Origin: Streptomyces sp. SID8374
Lineage (GTDB): Bacteria > Actinomycetota > Actinomycetes > Streptomycetales > Streptomycetaceae
Direction: 5' to 3'
NCBI RefSeq assembly: GCF_009865135.1
Contig: NZ_WWGH01000002.1
Coordinates: 310,001 to 374,000 of the forward strand
Length of the DNA stretch: 64,000 nucleotides
Below, piece after piece: positions 27,349-36,300 of this stretch; positions within the stretch are counted from its first letter, which is position 1; every line of letters starts with the position of its first letter. Under the pieces are notes generated by a model. It was not told the origin of the DNA. It saw only the letters and a program-made list of their open reading frames with translations, and made no database searches. Made by a program: the position numbers and the translations under genes.

Positions 27349-27507
27349 TCACCCGCCTTCGTTGACGCGGGTGTTGATCCGCGCTATCTCCCGCACCCAC
27401 TGCTGACGTTCCGCGTGGGTGAGGTCGAGAATGTCCTCACGCTGCCAATGGAAGTGGTAGGCGACGTACGCGATCTCCTCCCGCAACCGGGGAAGCGCGT
27501 ACGTCAC
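27349..27507 (-). CDS. 52-aa eCIS-associated small protein (DUF6760-like)
   Basis: The reading frame starts with GTG at 27507, overlapping the stop of the upstream gene by 4 bp, and ends 4 bp before the 1084-aa gene. The product begins MTYALPRLREEIAYVAYHFH and continues WQREDILDLTHAERQQWVRE. The YVAYHFHW...ILDL...RRxWVREI pattern is the one I associate with the tiny helical proteins encoded in many eCIS loci next to tube genes (DUF6760). Its function is unknown. Codon use and tight overlaps on both sides support a real gene. Confidence 0.85.
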   Translation of the reverse strand: MTYALPRLREEIAYVAYHFHWQREDILDLTHAERQQWVREIARINTRVNEGG

Positions 27508-28010
27508 GATTCCCCCAGGCGCCCACCCGAGAGGTCCACCTCGAACGAGCCGTGGCAGAGCGGGCAGGTCACCGCCGCGTGCGTGTGGCCCTCGCTGTTG
27601 ATCCGGCGGTAGAAGTCCTGGAGGAACGCCACATCGGTGGCGTACATCCGCTCCACGATCCCCGCGTGCACATCGGTGACCGTGCCGAGCTGGGTGATGA
27701 CCTGGCTCAGCAGCACCACGGACAGGTACGCCGGGTTCTCCTTCACCCGCAGGTCGATCTGCGGGCGCAGCTCGTCCCGGGCCGTCGCGAGCCGCATGGT
27801 GCCGTGCCGGTGCAGCTGGCCCTCGTCGTCGACGTACCCGCGCGGCAGCTCGAAGGCGAACTCCGTCTGCAACGAGTCCCGTTCACGGGGGCGGGCAGGC
27901 GCGGGCGCCGGTGCGGGCGCCGGCGCCTCCTGGCGTGCGGCGGTCGTGGCGGCCAGGTTGTCGAGGGTCTCTTCGAGGCCGCTGCCCGGCGAGACGGTCC
28001 GGCGCCTCAT
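27504..28010 (-). CDS. CIS-operon protein with C-terminal zinc-type CxxC motif (tail assembly-like)
   Basis: The 168-aa protein has a disordered N-terminal 60 residues with an APAPAPAPAPA tract. A conserved central region follows (FAFELPRGYVDDEGQLHRHG, LSVVLLSQVITQLGTV, VERMYATDVAFLQDFYRRIN). The C-terminal motif is CPLCHGSFEVDL and, with two upstream His (EGHTHAAV), could bind zinc. Similar proteins sit directly after the tube gene in many actinobacterial eCIS loci and may act in assembly or chaperoning. ATG 28010 overlaps the tube gene stop by 4 bp; the longer upstream frame is rejected. Confidence 0.82.
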   Translation of the reverse strand: MRRRTVSPGSGLEETLDNLAATTAARQEAPAPAPAPAPARPRERDSLQTEFAFELPRGYVDDEGQLHRHGTMRLATARDELRPQIDLRVKENPAYLSVVLLSQVITQLGTVTDVHAGIVERMYATDVAFLQDFYRRINSEGHTHAAVTCPLCHGSFEVDLSGGRLGES

Positions 28011-28447
28011 TCGACCACGATCTCCTCGAAGGTGATGGTCACCGTCTCGGTCGCCGCGCTGGACTCGCCGGCCTTGAGCGAGGGGCCCTCCCACTTGGAG
28101 GCCCAGCCCTGCATCAGCTGGATGCGCCGGACGGTCTCACCGGTCGAGTCCTTGATCTCGATCGTGAGGTTCTGGCGCGCGGTGTCGACGGCCCCGTTGT
28201 TGAGCGTCTCCTTGATCCAGGTGGTGAACTCGCTGCTCTTGTCGAGTCCGCGGGTGATCGTCACCTCGCCCGCCTGGCGCGCGCCCGGCTGCTTGCGGAT
28301 GATCTGCTTGCCCTCGGCGGTCACCTGGCGGACCTCGACGACTTCTTCCTCGACGGTCATGCCGCTGATCTCCTGGATGGACTCCACGAGATAGCCGCCG
28401 AGCTGCACGCCGAATACGTGGGTGGAAAGAGCGTCGCCCTCTGCCAT
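28007..28447 (-). CDS. CIS inner tube protein (T4 gp19/Hcp-like), Afp1-like
   Basis: The 146-aa protein shows the tail tube pattern: FGVQLGGYLVESIQEISGM, KQPGARQAGEVTITRGLDKS, LTIEIKDSTGETVRRIQLMQ, ATETVTITFEEIVVE. It would stack as hexamers to make the conduit inside the sheath. The gene lies 64 bp after the sheath gene, the usual order in eCIS loci, and should be one of the most strongly translated products. The ATG at 28447 is the only sensible start. Confidence 0.93.
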   Translation of the reverse strand: MAEGDALSTHVFGVQLGGYLVESIQEISGMTVEEEVVEVRQVTAEGKQIIRKQPGARQAGEVTITRGLDKSSEFTTWIKETLNNGAVDTARQNLTIEIKDSTGETVRRIQLMQGWASKWEGPSLKAGESSAATETVTITFEEIVVE

Positions 28448-28511
28448 GACTGTGTGCCACCTGTTCCGCTAGTGAAGATGAGAGATGAAGGGGTGAGGAG
28501 GACCGCGCGGG

Positions 28512-30059
28512 TCACTCGTCGATGAGGCTGGTGCTGTCGGAGAACTGGGCGAGGCGGAAGACCACGAACTCCGCGGGCTTCACCGGGGCGACGCCGATCT
28601 CGCAGACGACCTGGCCGAGGTCGATGGACTCCTGCGGGTTGTTGCTCCGGTCGCAGCGGACGTAGAACGCCTCCTCGGCCGTGCGGCCGAACAGCGCCCC
28701 GCGGCGCCACTCCTCGGTGAGGAAGGCGGTGACGTTGCGCCGGATGCTGGACCAGAGGCGGTCGTCGTTCGGCTCGAACACCACCCATTGGGTGCCCAGG
28801 AGGATGGACTCCTCCAGGTAGTTGAAGAGGCGGCGCACGTTCAGGTAGCGCCAGGCCGGGTCGGAGGAGAGGGTCCGGGCGCCCCAGATGCGGATGCCGC
28901 GGCCGGGGAAGGCGCGGACGCAGTTGACGCCGATCGGGTTCAGCAGGTCCTGCTCGCCCTTGCTGAGCCGGATCTCCAGGTCCACCGCACCGCGGATGAC
29001 CTCGTTGGCGGGGGCCTTGTGGACTCCGCGCTCACCGTCGCTGCGCGCCCAGACACCGGCCACGTGACCGCTCGGCGGGACCAGGGAGTTGCGGCCGCTC
29101 GCCGGGTCGAAGACCTTGACCCAGGGGTAGTACAGGGTGGCGTAGCGGGAGTCGTAACCGGCGTCGTCGTTGCGCCAGGTGCGGACCTGCTGGGCGTTCA
29201 TGCCGGGCGGGGTGTCCAGGACGGCGACCCGGTCGCCCATCTGCTCGCAGTGCGAGATGACCGCGAGCTGCACGGTCTTGACGCCCTCGGCGTCGATCTC
29301 GCCGCGCTGGAAGGCGCTCATCAGGTCCGGGACGGCGACCATGGTGATCTCGTCGATCGACTCCAGGCCGCCGAAGCCGGTGCGGGCGGCGGCGTCGCCG
29401 ACGTACTCCGAGGCGTCCAGGCGGGCCACGCCGGAACCGGGGGCGCTGGAGGCCGGGGCGGGGGCGAGGGCGACGGTCTGCTTCTCGGGGCGGCTCTGGG
29501 CCGTGCCGGGCTGCTCGGTGACCTGGATCAGCTTGGAGTCGCGGGCCTGGGTGACCAGGTAGCCCTTGACGTTCTTGCGGGTGGAGACGTCGTACGTCTC
29601 CACGACCTTGCCGGCCTGGCGGACCAGCAGCTTGAAGCGGTCCTCCGGGGGGTTCTCGCCCTCGGGGTCGGCGATCTCGACGGAGAGGTCGGCGCTGGTG
29701 CCGGACTTGGCGGCGACCAGGAAGCCGCCGAGGGCGACGGGGGCGGGTTCCTGGGAGACGGCGCCGGGGCCGGTGGAGCCGGAGGCGCCCTGGGCGGGGC
29801 CGCCGATGCGCACGATGTAGGCCGCGCCGCCGCCGTTGGCGAAGAAGCCGTAGACGGCGTGGGTGAGGTAGGTGTCGGCGGTGAAGGTGCCGAACGTCTG
29901 GACGTACTGGTCCCAGTTGGTCACCAGCGTGGGCTGGTGGAAGGGGCCCGTCTCGGCGAAGCCGACGAAGGCTGCGACCGCGGTGCCGACTCCCTCGATG
30001 GGCCGTGCTCCGGACTGCACCTCCTCCACGTATACACCGGGGGTGAGGTACGACGGCAT
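28512..30059 (-). CDS. Contractile tail sheath protein, Afp2-like
   Basis: The 515-aa protein has the classic sheath N-terminus (PSYLTPGVYVEEVQSGARPIEGVGTAVAAFVG in consecutive segments) and the conserved C-terminal region ALFGRTAEEAFYVRCD with QESIDLGQVVCEIGVAP and AEFVVFRLAQ. These are the hallmarks of phage and eCIS sheath proteins that contract to drive the tube. Only one sheath gene is present, whereas Afp-type loci have several. A strong ribosome site (GAAGGAG) precedes ATG 30059. It is the first structural gene of the minus-strand block. Confidence 0.95.
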   Translation of the reverse strand: MPSYLTPGVYVEEVQSGARPIEGVGTAVAAFVGFAETGPFHQPTLVTNWDQYVQTFGTFTADTYLTHAVYGFFANGGGAAYIVRIGGPAQGASGSTGPGAVSQEPAPVALGGFLVAAKSGTSADLSVEIADPEGENPPEDRFKLLVRQAGKVVETYDVSTRKNVKGYLVTQARDSKLIQVTEQPGTAQSRPEKQTVALAPAPASSAPGSGVARLDASEYVGDAAARTGFGGLESIDEITMVAVPDLMSAFQRGEIDAEGVKTVQLAVISHCEQMGDRVAVLDTPPGMNAQQVRTWRNDDAGYDSRYATLYYPWVKVFDPASGRNSLVPPSGHVAGVWARSDGERGVHKAPANEVIRGAVDLEIRLSKGEQDLLNPIGVNCVRAFPGRGIRIWGARTLSSDPAWRYLNVRRLFNYLEESILLGTQWVVFEPNDDRLWSSIRRNVTAFLTEEWRRGALFGRTAEEAFYVRCDRSNNPQESIDLGQVVCEIGVAPVKPAEFVVFRLAQFSDSTSLIDE

Positions 30060-30498
30060 GCTCGCTCCTTCGGGGTGGTCACTCGTTCACCGGTCAGTCT
30101 TGCCCGGCGGAGGTGGCGGGGAGTAGGTCTCAAAGTCCTGGGCACGGGGCAGTGAAGCTGCCTTCCCGGGCACCCGTGCGGCGGTGAATGCTGCCCTCGG
30201 CGGACCGGCCGTGCCGCTTGCGCATTCGTGGGGGCGGGGCATATTCCGGTGGCCCGAGATGAAGCGGAGGAGAACAGCGGGTCACGGAACTGTTCCTGCT
30301 CCGGCCGCCGTTCCGGGGATTCGCCGGAATTACAGATTCCGGTTCTCCGTGGCGATGTGTTCGGTATCTCTTTTTCTCGATGAACGCCGCATGGCGAAAA
30401 ACCGTACGGGGTCCCGCGGGAATCGGGGCGGCATGACGGGATTCGGCCAGAATGCGCCCAGAAGGTGTGGTCGTCCGGCCCGGTTCCGCCCAGGGAAA

Positions 30499-30529
30499 CG
30501 GGCGCCCGACCGTTCCGATCGGGCGCCCG
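30499..30529. terminator. Perfect 11-bp hairpin, orientation uncertain
   Basis: Arms 30499-30509 (CGGGCGCCCGA) and 30519-30529 are exact inverted repeats around a 9-base loop. It may terminate the minus-strand transcript from 30777-32162 or belong to an unannotated RNA. Confidence 0.5.
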
Positions 30530-30650
30530 GCGTCTCCCCCCGAACCGTCAGCAACGGCTCTGATCAGGCTCGTTCGTGCTCCGACCCGCCGCAACCGGAT
30601 ATTCTGCTCAGGTCGTCGGCGCCGCGCATGACCGAATTGGTATAGACCTC

Positions 30651-30678
30651 TGGCGGATTCGGGAGGATGAATCCGCCA
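30651..30678 (-). terminator. Perfect 10-bp hairpin downstream of the CIS-associated TM protein gene
   Basis: Arms 30651-30660 and 30669-30678 are exact inverted repeats with an 8-base loop. The hairpin is about 100 bases after the stop of the 30777-32162 gene on its coding strand. Confidence 0.55.
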
Positions 30679-30776
30679 TCGCCCGGCACGCCGGGTTTCC
30701 TCCGGGGCCAGGTTTCTGCTGTTGTCGTCACCGATAGGTGGAGCGCGGCGCTCGGCGTCGCTGTTTCGGCTGTGCT

Positions 30777-32162
30777 CTACCGTGCGAGATCGCTGAGTAC
30801 ACCACTGACGTTAATCACCTGATGGCACCCCGAAGCCTGCGTTCCGGTCGCCGGAGTGCCGGGCTTGGAGCAGGTGACGGCGGCGGTGACCGTGGCGTTC
30901 TCCGGAATCTGAATGGGGGTGACCCAGTGATAGTCCTGGTTGCGGAAGGTTTCCAGCGCGATGGTGGTGATCTTCCGCTCTCCGAAGGAGATCGTCAGCA
31001 CCCCCTCGTCGCCCTGGAAGTTCGCCACCACGAGGTCCGTGATGCCGAAGACCTTGCCCGCCGGAACCTGGTAGGTCCCCTGCTCCTCGGCCCCGGCCCT
31101 GGTCTCCACGTCGATCGTCGCGGAGCTCTGGCCGCTGCCCCCGACGCCCGTACCGCCCGGGCCGGAGCCTGTTCCCGTCCCCGGTCCCGTACCGGAACCG
31201 CCGGTGCCACCGGGCGCGCCCGGCGCGTCCGGGCCCGTGCCCTGACCCTGGCTCCCGCCCGGGCTGTCCGGGCCGCCAGGTGTGGCCGCCCCCTGCTGCT
31301 GCTCGCGGGCCGCCTCCTCCTGCGCGGCCTCGGTCACCGCCTGCTTCGCGGTGCTCTTCACCGCCGGCCGGACCAGCGCGAACCAGGCCAGCAGCAGCGC
31401 CAGCAGCGCGGCCAGCACGATCAGCAGCCACTTGGGCAGCACGGGCAGCTGGAGGAACTCACCGGGGATCGGCTCCGGACGTACGGTCTCCGGCTGCGCG
31501 GGCTCCGGCCGGACGGGCTCCCTGCCCCCGGCCTCCACCTTGACCGCCTCGACGGGCGCCTCGACCTCGGCGGCCTCCACCTCGAACGGCCAGGTGACCG
31601 GCTCGCCGAACCAGATCAGCTTGGCCGCACGGACCTTGAGCCGCACCTCGGCCGACTCGCCCGGCTCCAGCCGCCGTTGGGCGGGAGTGAACCCCAACCG
31701 CAGCTCCTCACCGGCCTGCTTGCCGGTGAAGGCGACGTCGACCGGGGTGTTCCCCTTGTTCTGCACGGCGGTACGGAAGCGGGCGCCCAGCCAGCCCCGG
31801 CGGCGGCGCGGCTCCAGCTCGGTGCGCAGCTCGTGGAAGGGCTCCACGGTGACCGTGCCCTCCGGCACCACCACCGACTCCGGGTGCTCCGCGGGCAGTA
31901 CGCGGACGGCCAGCGGGGTCTCGCCCGCCTTGACCTCGTGGGAGCGGGGCGGGGCGAAGGTGAGGGTCACCGTCTCGGAGGTGCCCGGGTAGAGCGACAC
32001 GCGGGCCGGCTCGACGGTGCTCCACGCGGCGCAGTCGCCGACGACTTCGAGGGTGTAGGCCTCGACGATGTCACCGTCGTTGCGCACGGTCAGGGTCGTC
32101 GTCGCGGTACCGCCGGGCGACACCGTCACCGTGGGCATTTCGAGTTCGGCAGATGTGGTCAC
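30777..32162 (-). CDS. CIS-locus membrane protein with Ig-like N-terminal domains and one TM helix
   Basis: The 461-aa protein starts with two beta-sandwich domains of the kind annotated as hydrolytic/NEW3-like (TVSPGGTATTTLTVRNDGDI, then KNKGNTPVDVAFTG-like VQNKGNTPVDVAFTG). One strong TM helix follows (LLIVLAALLALLLAWFALV, about residues 240-258), then a Gly/Pro-rich linker. The C-terminal beta domain contains VPAGKVFGITDLVVANFQG and CSKPGTPATG. It faces the sheath operon and is divergent from the LuxR gene. Its place in the locus suggests a membrane-associated accessory role. The start (GTG 32162) lacks a strong ribosome site, so the N-terminus is uncertain. Confidence 0.8.
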   Translation of the reverse strand: MTTSAELEMPTVTVSPGGTATTTLTVRNDGDIVEAYTLEVVGDCAAWSTVEPARVSLYPGTSETVTLTFAPPRSHEVKAGETPLAVRVLPAEHPESVVVPEGTVTVEPFHELRTELEPRRRRGWLGARFRTAVQNKGNTPVDVAFTGKQAGEELRLGFTPAQRRLEPGESAEVRLKVRAAKLIWFGEPVTWPFEVEAAEVEAPVEAVKVEAGGREPVRPEPAQPETVRPEPIPGEFLQLPVLPKWLLIVLAALLALLLAWFALVRPAVKSTAKQAVTEAAQEEAAREQQQGAATPGGPDSPGGSQGQGTGPDAPGAPGGTGGSGTGPGTGTGSGPGGTGVGGSGQSSATIDVETRAGAEEQGTYQVPAGKVFGITDLVVANFQGDEGVLTISFGERKITTIALETFRNQDYHWVTPIQIPENATVTAAVTCSKPGTPATGTQASGCHQVINVSGVLSDLAR

Positions 32163-32363
32163 CCTGCGACGGTAAGCCGCACCCGCGGCCGCGCAGCAGG
32201 GTCACGAGGGCAACGAGCGGGCACGCCCGGTGCCCCGAGGGCACACCGCCCCGGTGGCCCCACGCCCCCGCCCCGGGCCCGCGCCCCCTGCCGAAGACCG
32301 GTGCTGTGGGGAGCGGGGACAGGCATATCGGGTGGAAGCAGCTGAGGAAGACGGCGCGGAGCG
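32163..32363. promoter_or_regulatory. Divergent intergenic region between CIS TM protein and LuxR regulator
   Basis: This 201-bp region separates two divergently transcribed genes and must carry both promoters. It is a logical place for the LuxR-type regulator to bind. I do not see a clear -35/-10 pair or operator. Confidence 0.45.
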
Positions 32364-33107
32364 ATGACAACGGCGGAAGCGATGACGACGGCAGACATGA
32401 CGAGCAGAACGACGGAGCGCGGCCGGTACCGCAGGCCCGAGGCGGCCCGGCGGACCGCCCCGGCCGCCCCCGGCGCGGGGAGCGGCGGCAGGGTCACCGT
32501 GGCGGTGTACGCGGAGGACCTGATCCTCCAGACCGGCATGATCCACCAGCTGCGGATGCGGCCGGAGATAGAGCTGATACCGGACGCCGAGGCCGACCGG
32601 GCCCAGGTCTCCCTGGTGGTGGTGGACATGGTGGACGAGCCCACCGTCCAGCTGCTGCACCGCCTCCAGCGCAACACCTCCACCCGCACCGGACTGGTCG
32701 TCGGCTTCTTCGAGTCGGGTGCGCTCCAGACGATGATCGAGTGCGGGGTCGCCGCCGTGCTGCGGCGCGGTGAGGCCGACCAGGACCGGCTGATCCACCT
32801 GGTCAAGGCGATGGCCAACGGCGAGGGCGTCCTCCCGGGCGACCTCCTCGGCAAGCTCCTGGACCATGTCAGCAGCCTCCAGCGGACGGTCCTGGACCCC
32901 CGCGGGCTCACCCTCTCCACCCTCACGGCGCGGGAGGCGGAGATGATCCGGCTGGTCTCCGAGGGCTTCGACACCTCGGAGATCGCGCAGAAGACCTCGT
33001 ACTCCGAACGCACCGTCAAGAACGTGCTGCACGAGGTCGCGACCCGGCTCGAACTGCGCAACCGCGCCCATGCGGTGGGCTACGCGATGCGGCACGGGCT
33101 GATCTGA
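32364..33107 (+). CDS. LuxR-family transcriptional regulator of the CIS locus
   Basis: The product is about 247 aa. A receiver-like domain (VTVAVYAEDLILQTGMIHQL, VSLVVVDMVDEPTVQL) retains one Asp at the usual acceptor strand but lacks the acidic pair and the canonical Lys region of true response regulators. A GerE-type helix-turn-helix follows (LTAREAEMIRLVSEGF, SERTVKNVLHEVATRLELRN). It may therefore be phosphorylation-independent. Three in-frame ATGs (32364, 32382, 32397) lie within the repetitive leader MTTAEAMTTADMTSR; the first is used. Its location between the two CIS blocks makes it the best local candidate for CIS control. Confidence 0.88.
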   Translation: MTTAEAMTTADMTSRTTERGRYRRPEAARRTAPAAPGAGSGGRVTVAVYAEDLILQTGMIHQLRMRPEIELIPDAEADRAQVSLVVVDMVDEPTVQLLHRLQRNTSTRTGLVVGFFESGALQTMIECGVAAVLRRGEADQDRLIHLVKAMANGEGVLPGDLLGKLLDHVSSLQRTVLDPRGLTLSTLTAREAEMIRLVSEGFDTSEIAQKTSYSERTVKNVLHEVATRLELRNRAHAVGYAMRHGLI

Positions 33108-33303
33108 CCGTTCATCACACCGACCCGTACGTGCCATCGCCGTACGGGAGTTCCTGGGCGATCCTGGACCGGGGGCGTGGAGGAGTGCGCCGCAAAGGGC
33201 AGCGGCTCCTTCCCCCGGTCCGGGTACTCGGGGCCTGTCTTCCTGCCCCGCGCGCGAGCGATGCTCGACCGTGGAGCGTCATCAACAGACTGTGAGGTGG
33301 GCC

Positions 33304-36300
33304 GTGACCGGCACTGCTGGCCCGGCGAAGCATTCCCGGTGGAGCCGACTGATGGGCGCCGTGGTGCTCCTGGCGCCGCTGCTGGTGGTCGGATCGGCCG
33401 CCACCCCGCACGGGGCGAGCGACGCGGTCGCCGCAGCGGCGAAGGCGGACCCGGCGGAGGCCGGGCGGATCGCCTTCGCCGGTACGGAGCACCGCAGCCT
33501 CGGCCGCGTCGCGGACCCGCAGAACACCGCACCCCTCTTCGGGGACGGCCCCGCCCACTACGACCAGGACCCCTCGGCCCGCCGCGGCGTCCTCGTCTTC
33601 ACCAGCCTCCGCGACAGCGTGCGCCCCCAGGTGTACGTGCGCGACGCGGACGGGACCGTACGCAGGCTCACCACAGACCGGGACGCGGCCAACCCCGAAC
33701 TCTCCCCGGACGGGCGGACCGTCGTCTTCGACTCCGCCGAACCCGGCCCCGGCGGCACCGTCCAGCGCGACCTGTGGGCGGTCGGCGTCGACGGCTCCGG
33801 TCTGCGGCGGCTGTCGGACACCCCCGACAACGAGGAGTCCCCGACCTTCTCCCCGGACGGCACCCGCATCGCGTACGCCTGCGACGGCGACACCTCGCTG
33901 GGCTGGCAGATATACGAGCAGGCCTTCGCGGGCGGCGAGCGGACCCGGATCAGCGACGGCCCGCCCGGCGACGCCAAGGACCCGTCCTGGAACCCGGTCG
34001 ACGACGACACCCACCGCAGCCGGGTCGCGTACACCCACATCACCGACCCCGACCCCGAGACGGGCTACCGGCTGCGGGTCACCGAGGGCATCGGCACCGA
34101 CCGGCCGCTGCTGGCCGGGGCCCACGCCGAGTGGGGCAGCCACTCGGTCTCCTGGCTGCCCGACGGCGACGACGTCCTCTTCCTCAGCCCCTTCCACGTC
34201 TGCGGCTGCGACGACTTCGACCACGTCTACCGGGGGCCCGCGTTCAGCGAGGAGTCCCCGCAGCAGCTGCTCACCGAGAACCGCGGCGTCGCCTCGCCCA
34301 CCTGGACCGGCACCGACAGCGGCTCCGGGGACGTCATCGTCTCCCGGATCAGCTCCTCGGCGGCGAACGTCGTGACGCTCCAGGACGTACGGCAGGACGG
34401 CTCCGACCCCCGCGACCTCGGGTTCACCATCCTCGACGAGGACCCGGCGGCCCGCACCAACACCGACCCGGCGATCGACCCGCTGTTCAACCCGGCGGCC
34501 GGGTACGACCCGTGGACCGAGCGGCAGAACTACACCCCCGACGGGCGGCGCATCGTCGTGACCCGCTTCGAGGGCCCCGCCGACGCCCGCATCCAGCGCA
34601 TCTGGATGGTCGACGCCGACGGCACCAACGGCGCCGCCCTGCCGCTCGCCGGACGCGGCGACCGCGACTGGGACACCGACCCCACCTTCTCGCCCGACGG
34701 CACCAAGCTGGCCTTCACCCGGACCTCGCCCGGCGGCGTCGGCGAGGCGGCGGGGCCGGGCCGCATCCTCATCGCCGACGTGGCCACCGGCGCCATCCTC
34801 GACGAGATCCGCCCGCCCGAGGGCCAGCAGCAGGGCGGCGACGCCCAGCCGACCTGGTCCTCCGACGGCATCAACCTCGCCTTCACCCGCAACCACACGA
34901 TCAACGGCCACGGCGGCAACAAGCACATCTGGACCGTCCCGGTCAGCAGCCTCGACCAGCAGCGGGACCTCAGCGCCACCATCTGCCCCGGCGACTGCGA
35001 AGTCATCGACGACAGCCCGGCGTTCTCCCCCGACGGTACGAGGGTGGCCTTCAACCGCAAGGACGGCGGCGGCCGGATCAACGAGCGCAACGGCATCATC
35101 GTCAAGCCGCTCAGCGGCGGCGGCTGCCGGGTCGTGCTCCCCTCCTCCGAGCGGGACAACCCCGACGGCTGCGACCAGGAGATCCCCGACACCGCCGGCA
35201 CCGGCCCCTTCCAGCCCCGCGACGCGGCCTGGTCGCCGGACGGCAGCCGGATCGTGCTGACCTCCCGCCGCGAGGTGGCCCCCAACTCGATGGAGCAGCT
35301 CTCCGTCCTCGACCTCGCCTCCGGTGAGCTGACGCCCCTGGACAACGACCACGCCGGACGCCAGAAGGAGCCCAGCTACCAGCAGTCGGTCGACCTCGCC
35401 GTGACGGCCCCGCCCACCGGGCCCGCCGTGGAGGTCGGCTCCTCGGCCGAGGTGAAGGTCACCGTGGTCAACCGCGGCCCCTCGCCCTCGCCCGGCACCA
35501 CGTTCACGGCCGACCCCCCGCCCGGCGTACGGCTGGAGGAGCTGACCACCGACGCGGGTAGCTGCGGAGCCGGCTCGCCGCAGTGCGACCTCGGCGTGGT
35601 CCCGCCCGGCACGAGCGTGGAGGTCACCGCCCGGCTGACCGGCGTCACCCGGGGCGACCAGCCGGTCGGCTGGTCCGTCACCGGCGCCGTGCTGGACCCG
35701 AACCCGACGGACAACGCCACGGGCACCCTCGTACCCGTCCAGGACGTGCCCCCGCCGACCCCGACGCCCACACCGCCGACCCCCACCCCCACGCCTCCCA
35801 CCCCGACCCCGACGCCTCCCACGCCTACGCCTCCCACCCCGACGCCCACGACCACCGCACCCACCCCGCCGCGCCCCGCACCCCCGGCCCCGCGCCCGCC
35901 TGCCGCCCGCCCCCCGGCCCCGCTGCCGCCCGCACCCCTGGCCGGCCCAGGCGTCGTCGTACGGGCCCAGCCCAGCCCCGGCTACGTCGGCGGCAAGGTG
36001 GTCGTCACGTACACCGTGCGCAACGGCCGCAACGCCTCCGCCACCGGACTGCGGCTCCAGCTCGGCCTGCCCGGGAACATCCCGTCCGGCCCGCTCCCGG
36101 CAGGCTGCACGGCCGGCCTGTGCACGCTGCCCGACCTGGGACCGGGTGCCTCCACCGTCGTACGCGTCGTCCTCTCCCCGGACCGCGCGCTGCGTACGAG
36201 CATCACCGCGACGCTCACCACGACCGGCACGGACGCGAACCGGAACGACAACCGCTCCCGCATCCCGCTGCGCATCCTCCAGCCCAAGATCGTCGCGGTG

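Larger units (their letters stand above)
30060..30776. other. 717-bp non-coding region upstream of the CIS sheath gene
   Basis: No convincing gene is seen. The composition is less GC-rich than the surroundings, especially 30300-30420. It must contain the promoter of the sheath-led operon and the end of the transcript from 30777-32162. Two perfect hairpins lie at 30499-30529 and 30651-30678. Short frames in both directions lack ribosome sites and codon bias. Confidence 0.5.

Noticed and set aside
30184..30645. A 153-codon plus-strand frame in the intergenic region before the sheath gene
   Set aside because: It lacks a ribosome site, high-GC third-position bias and any recognisable domain.
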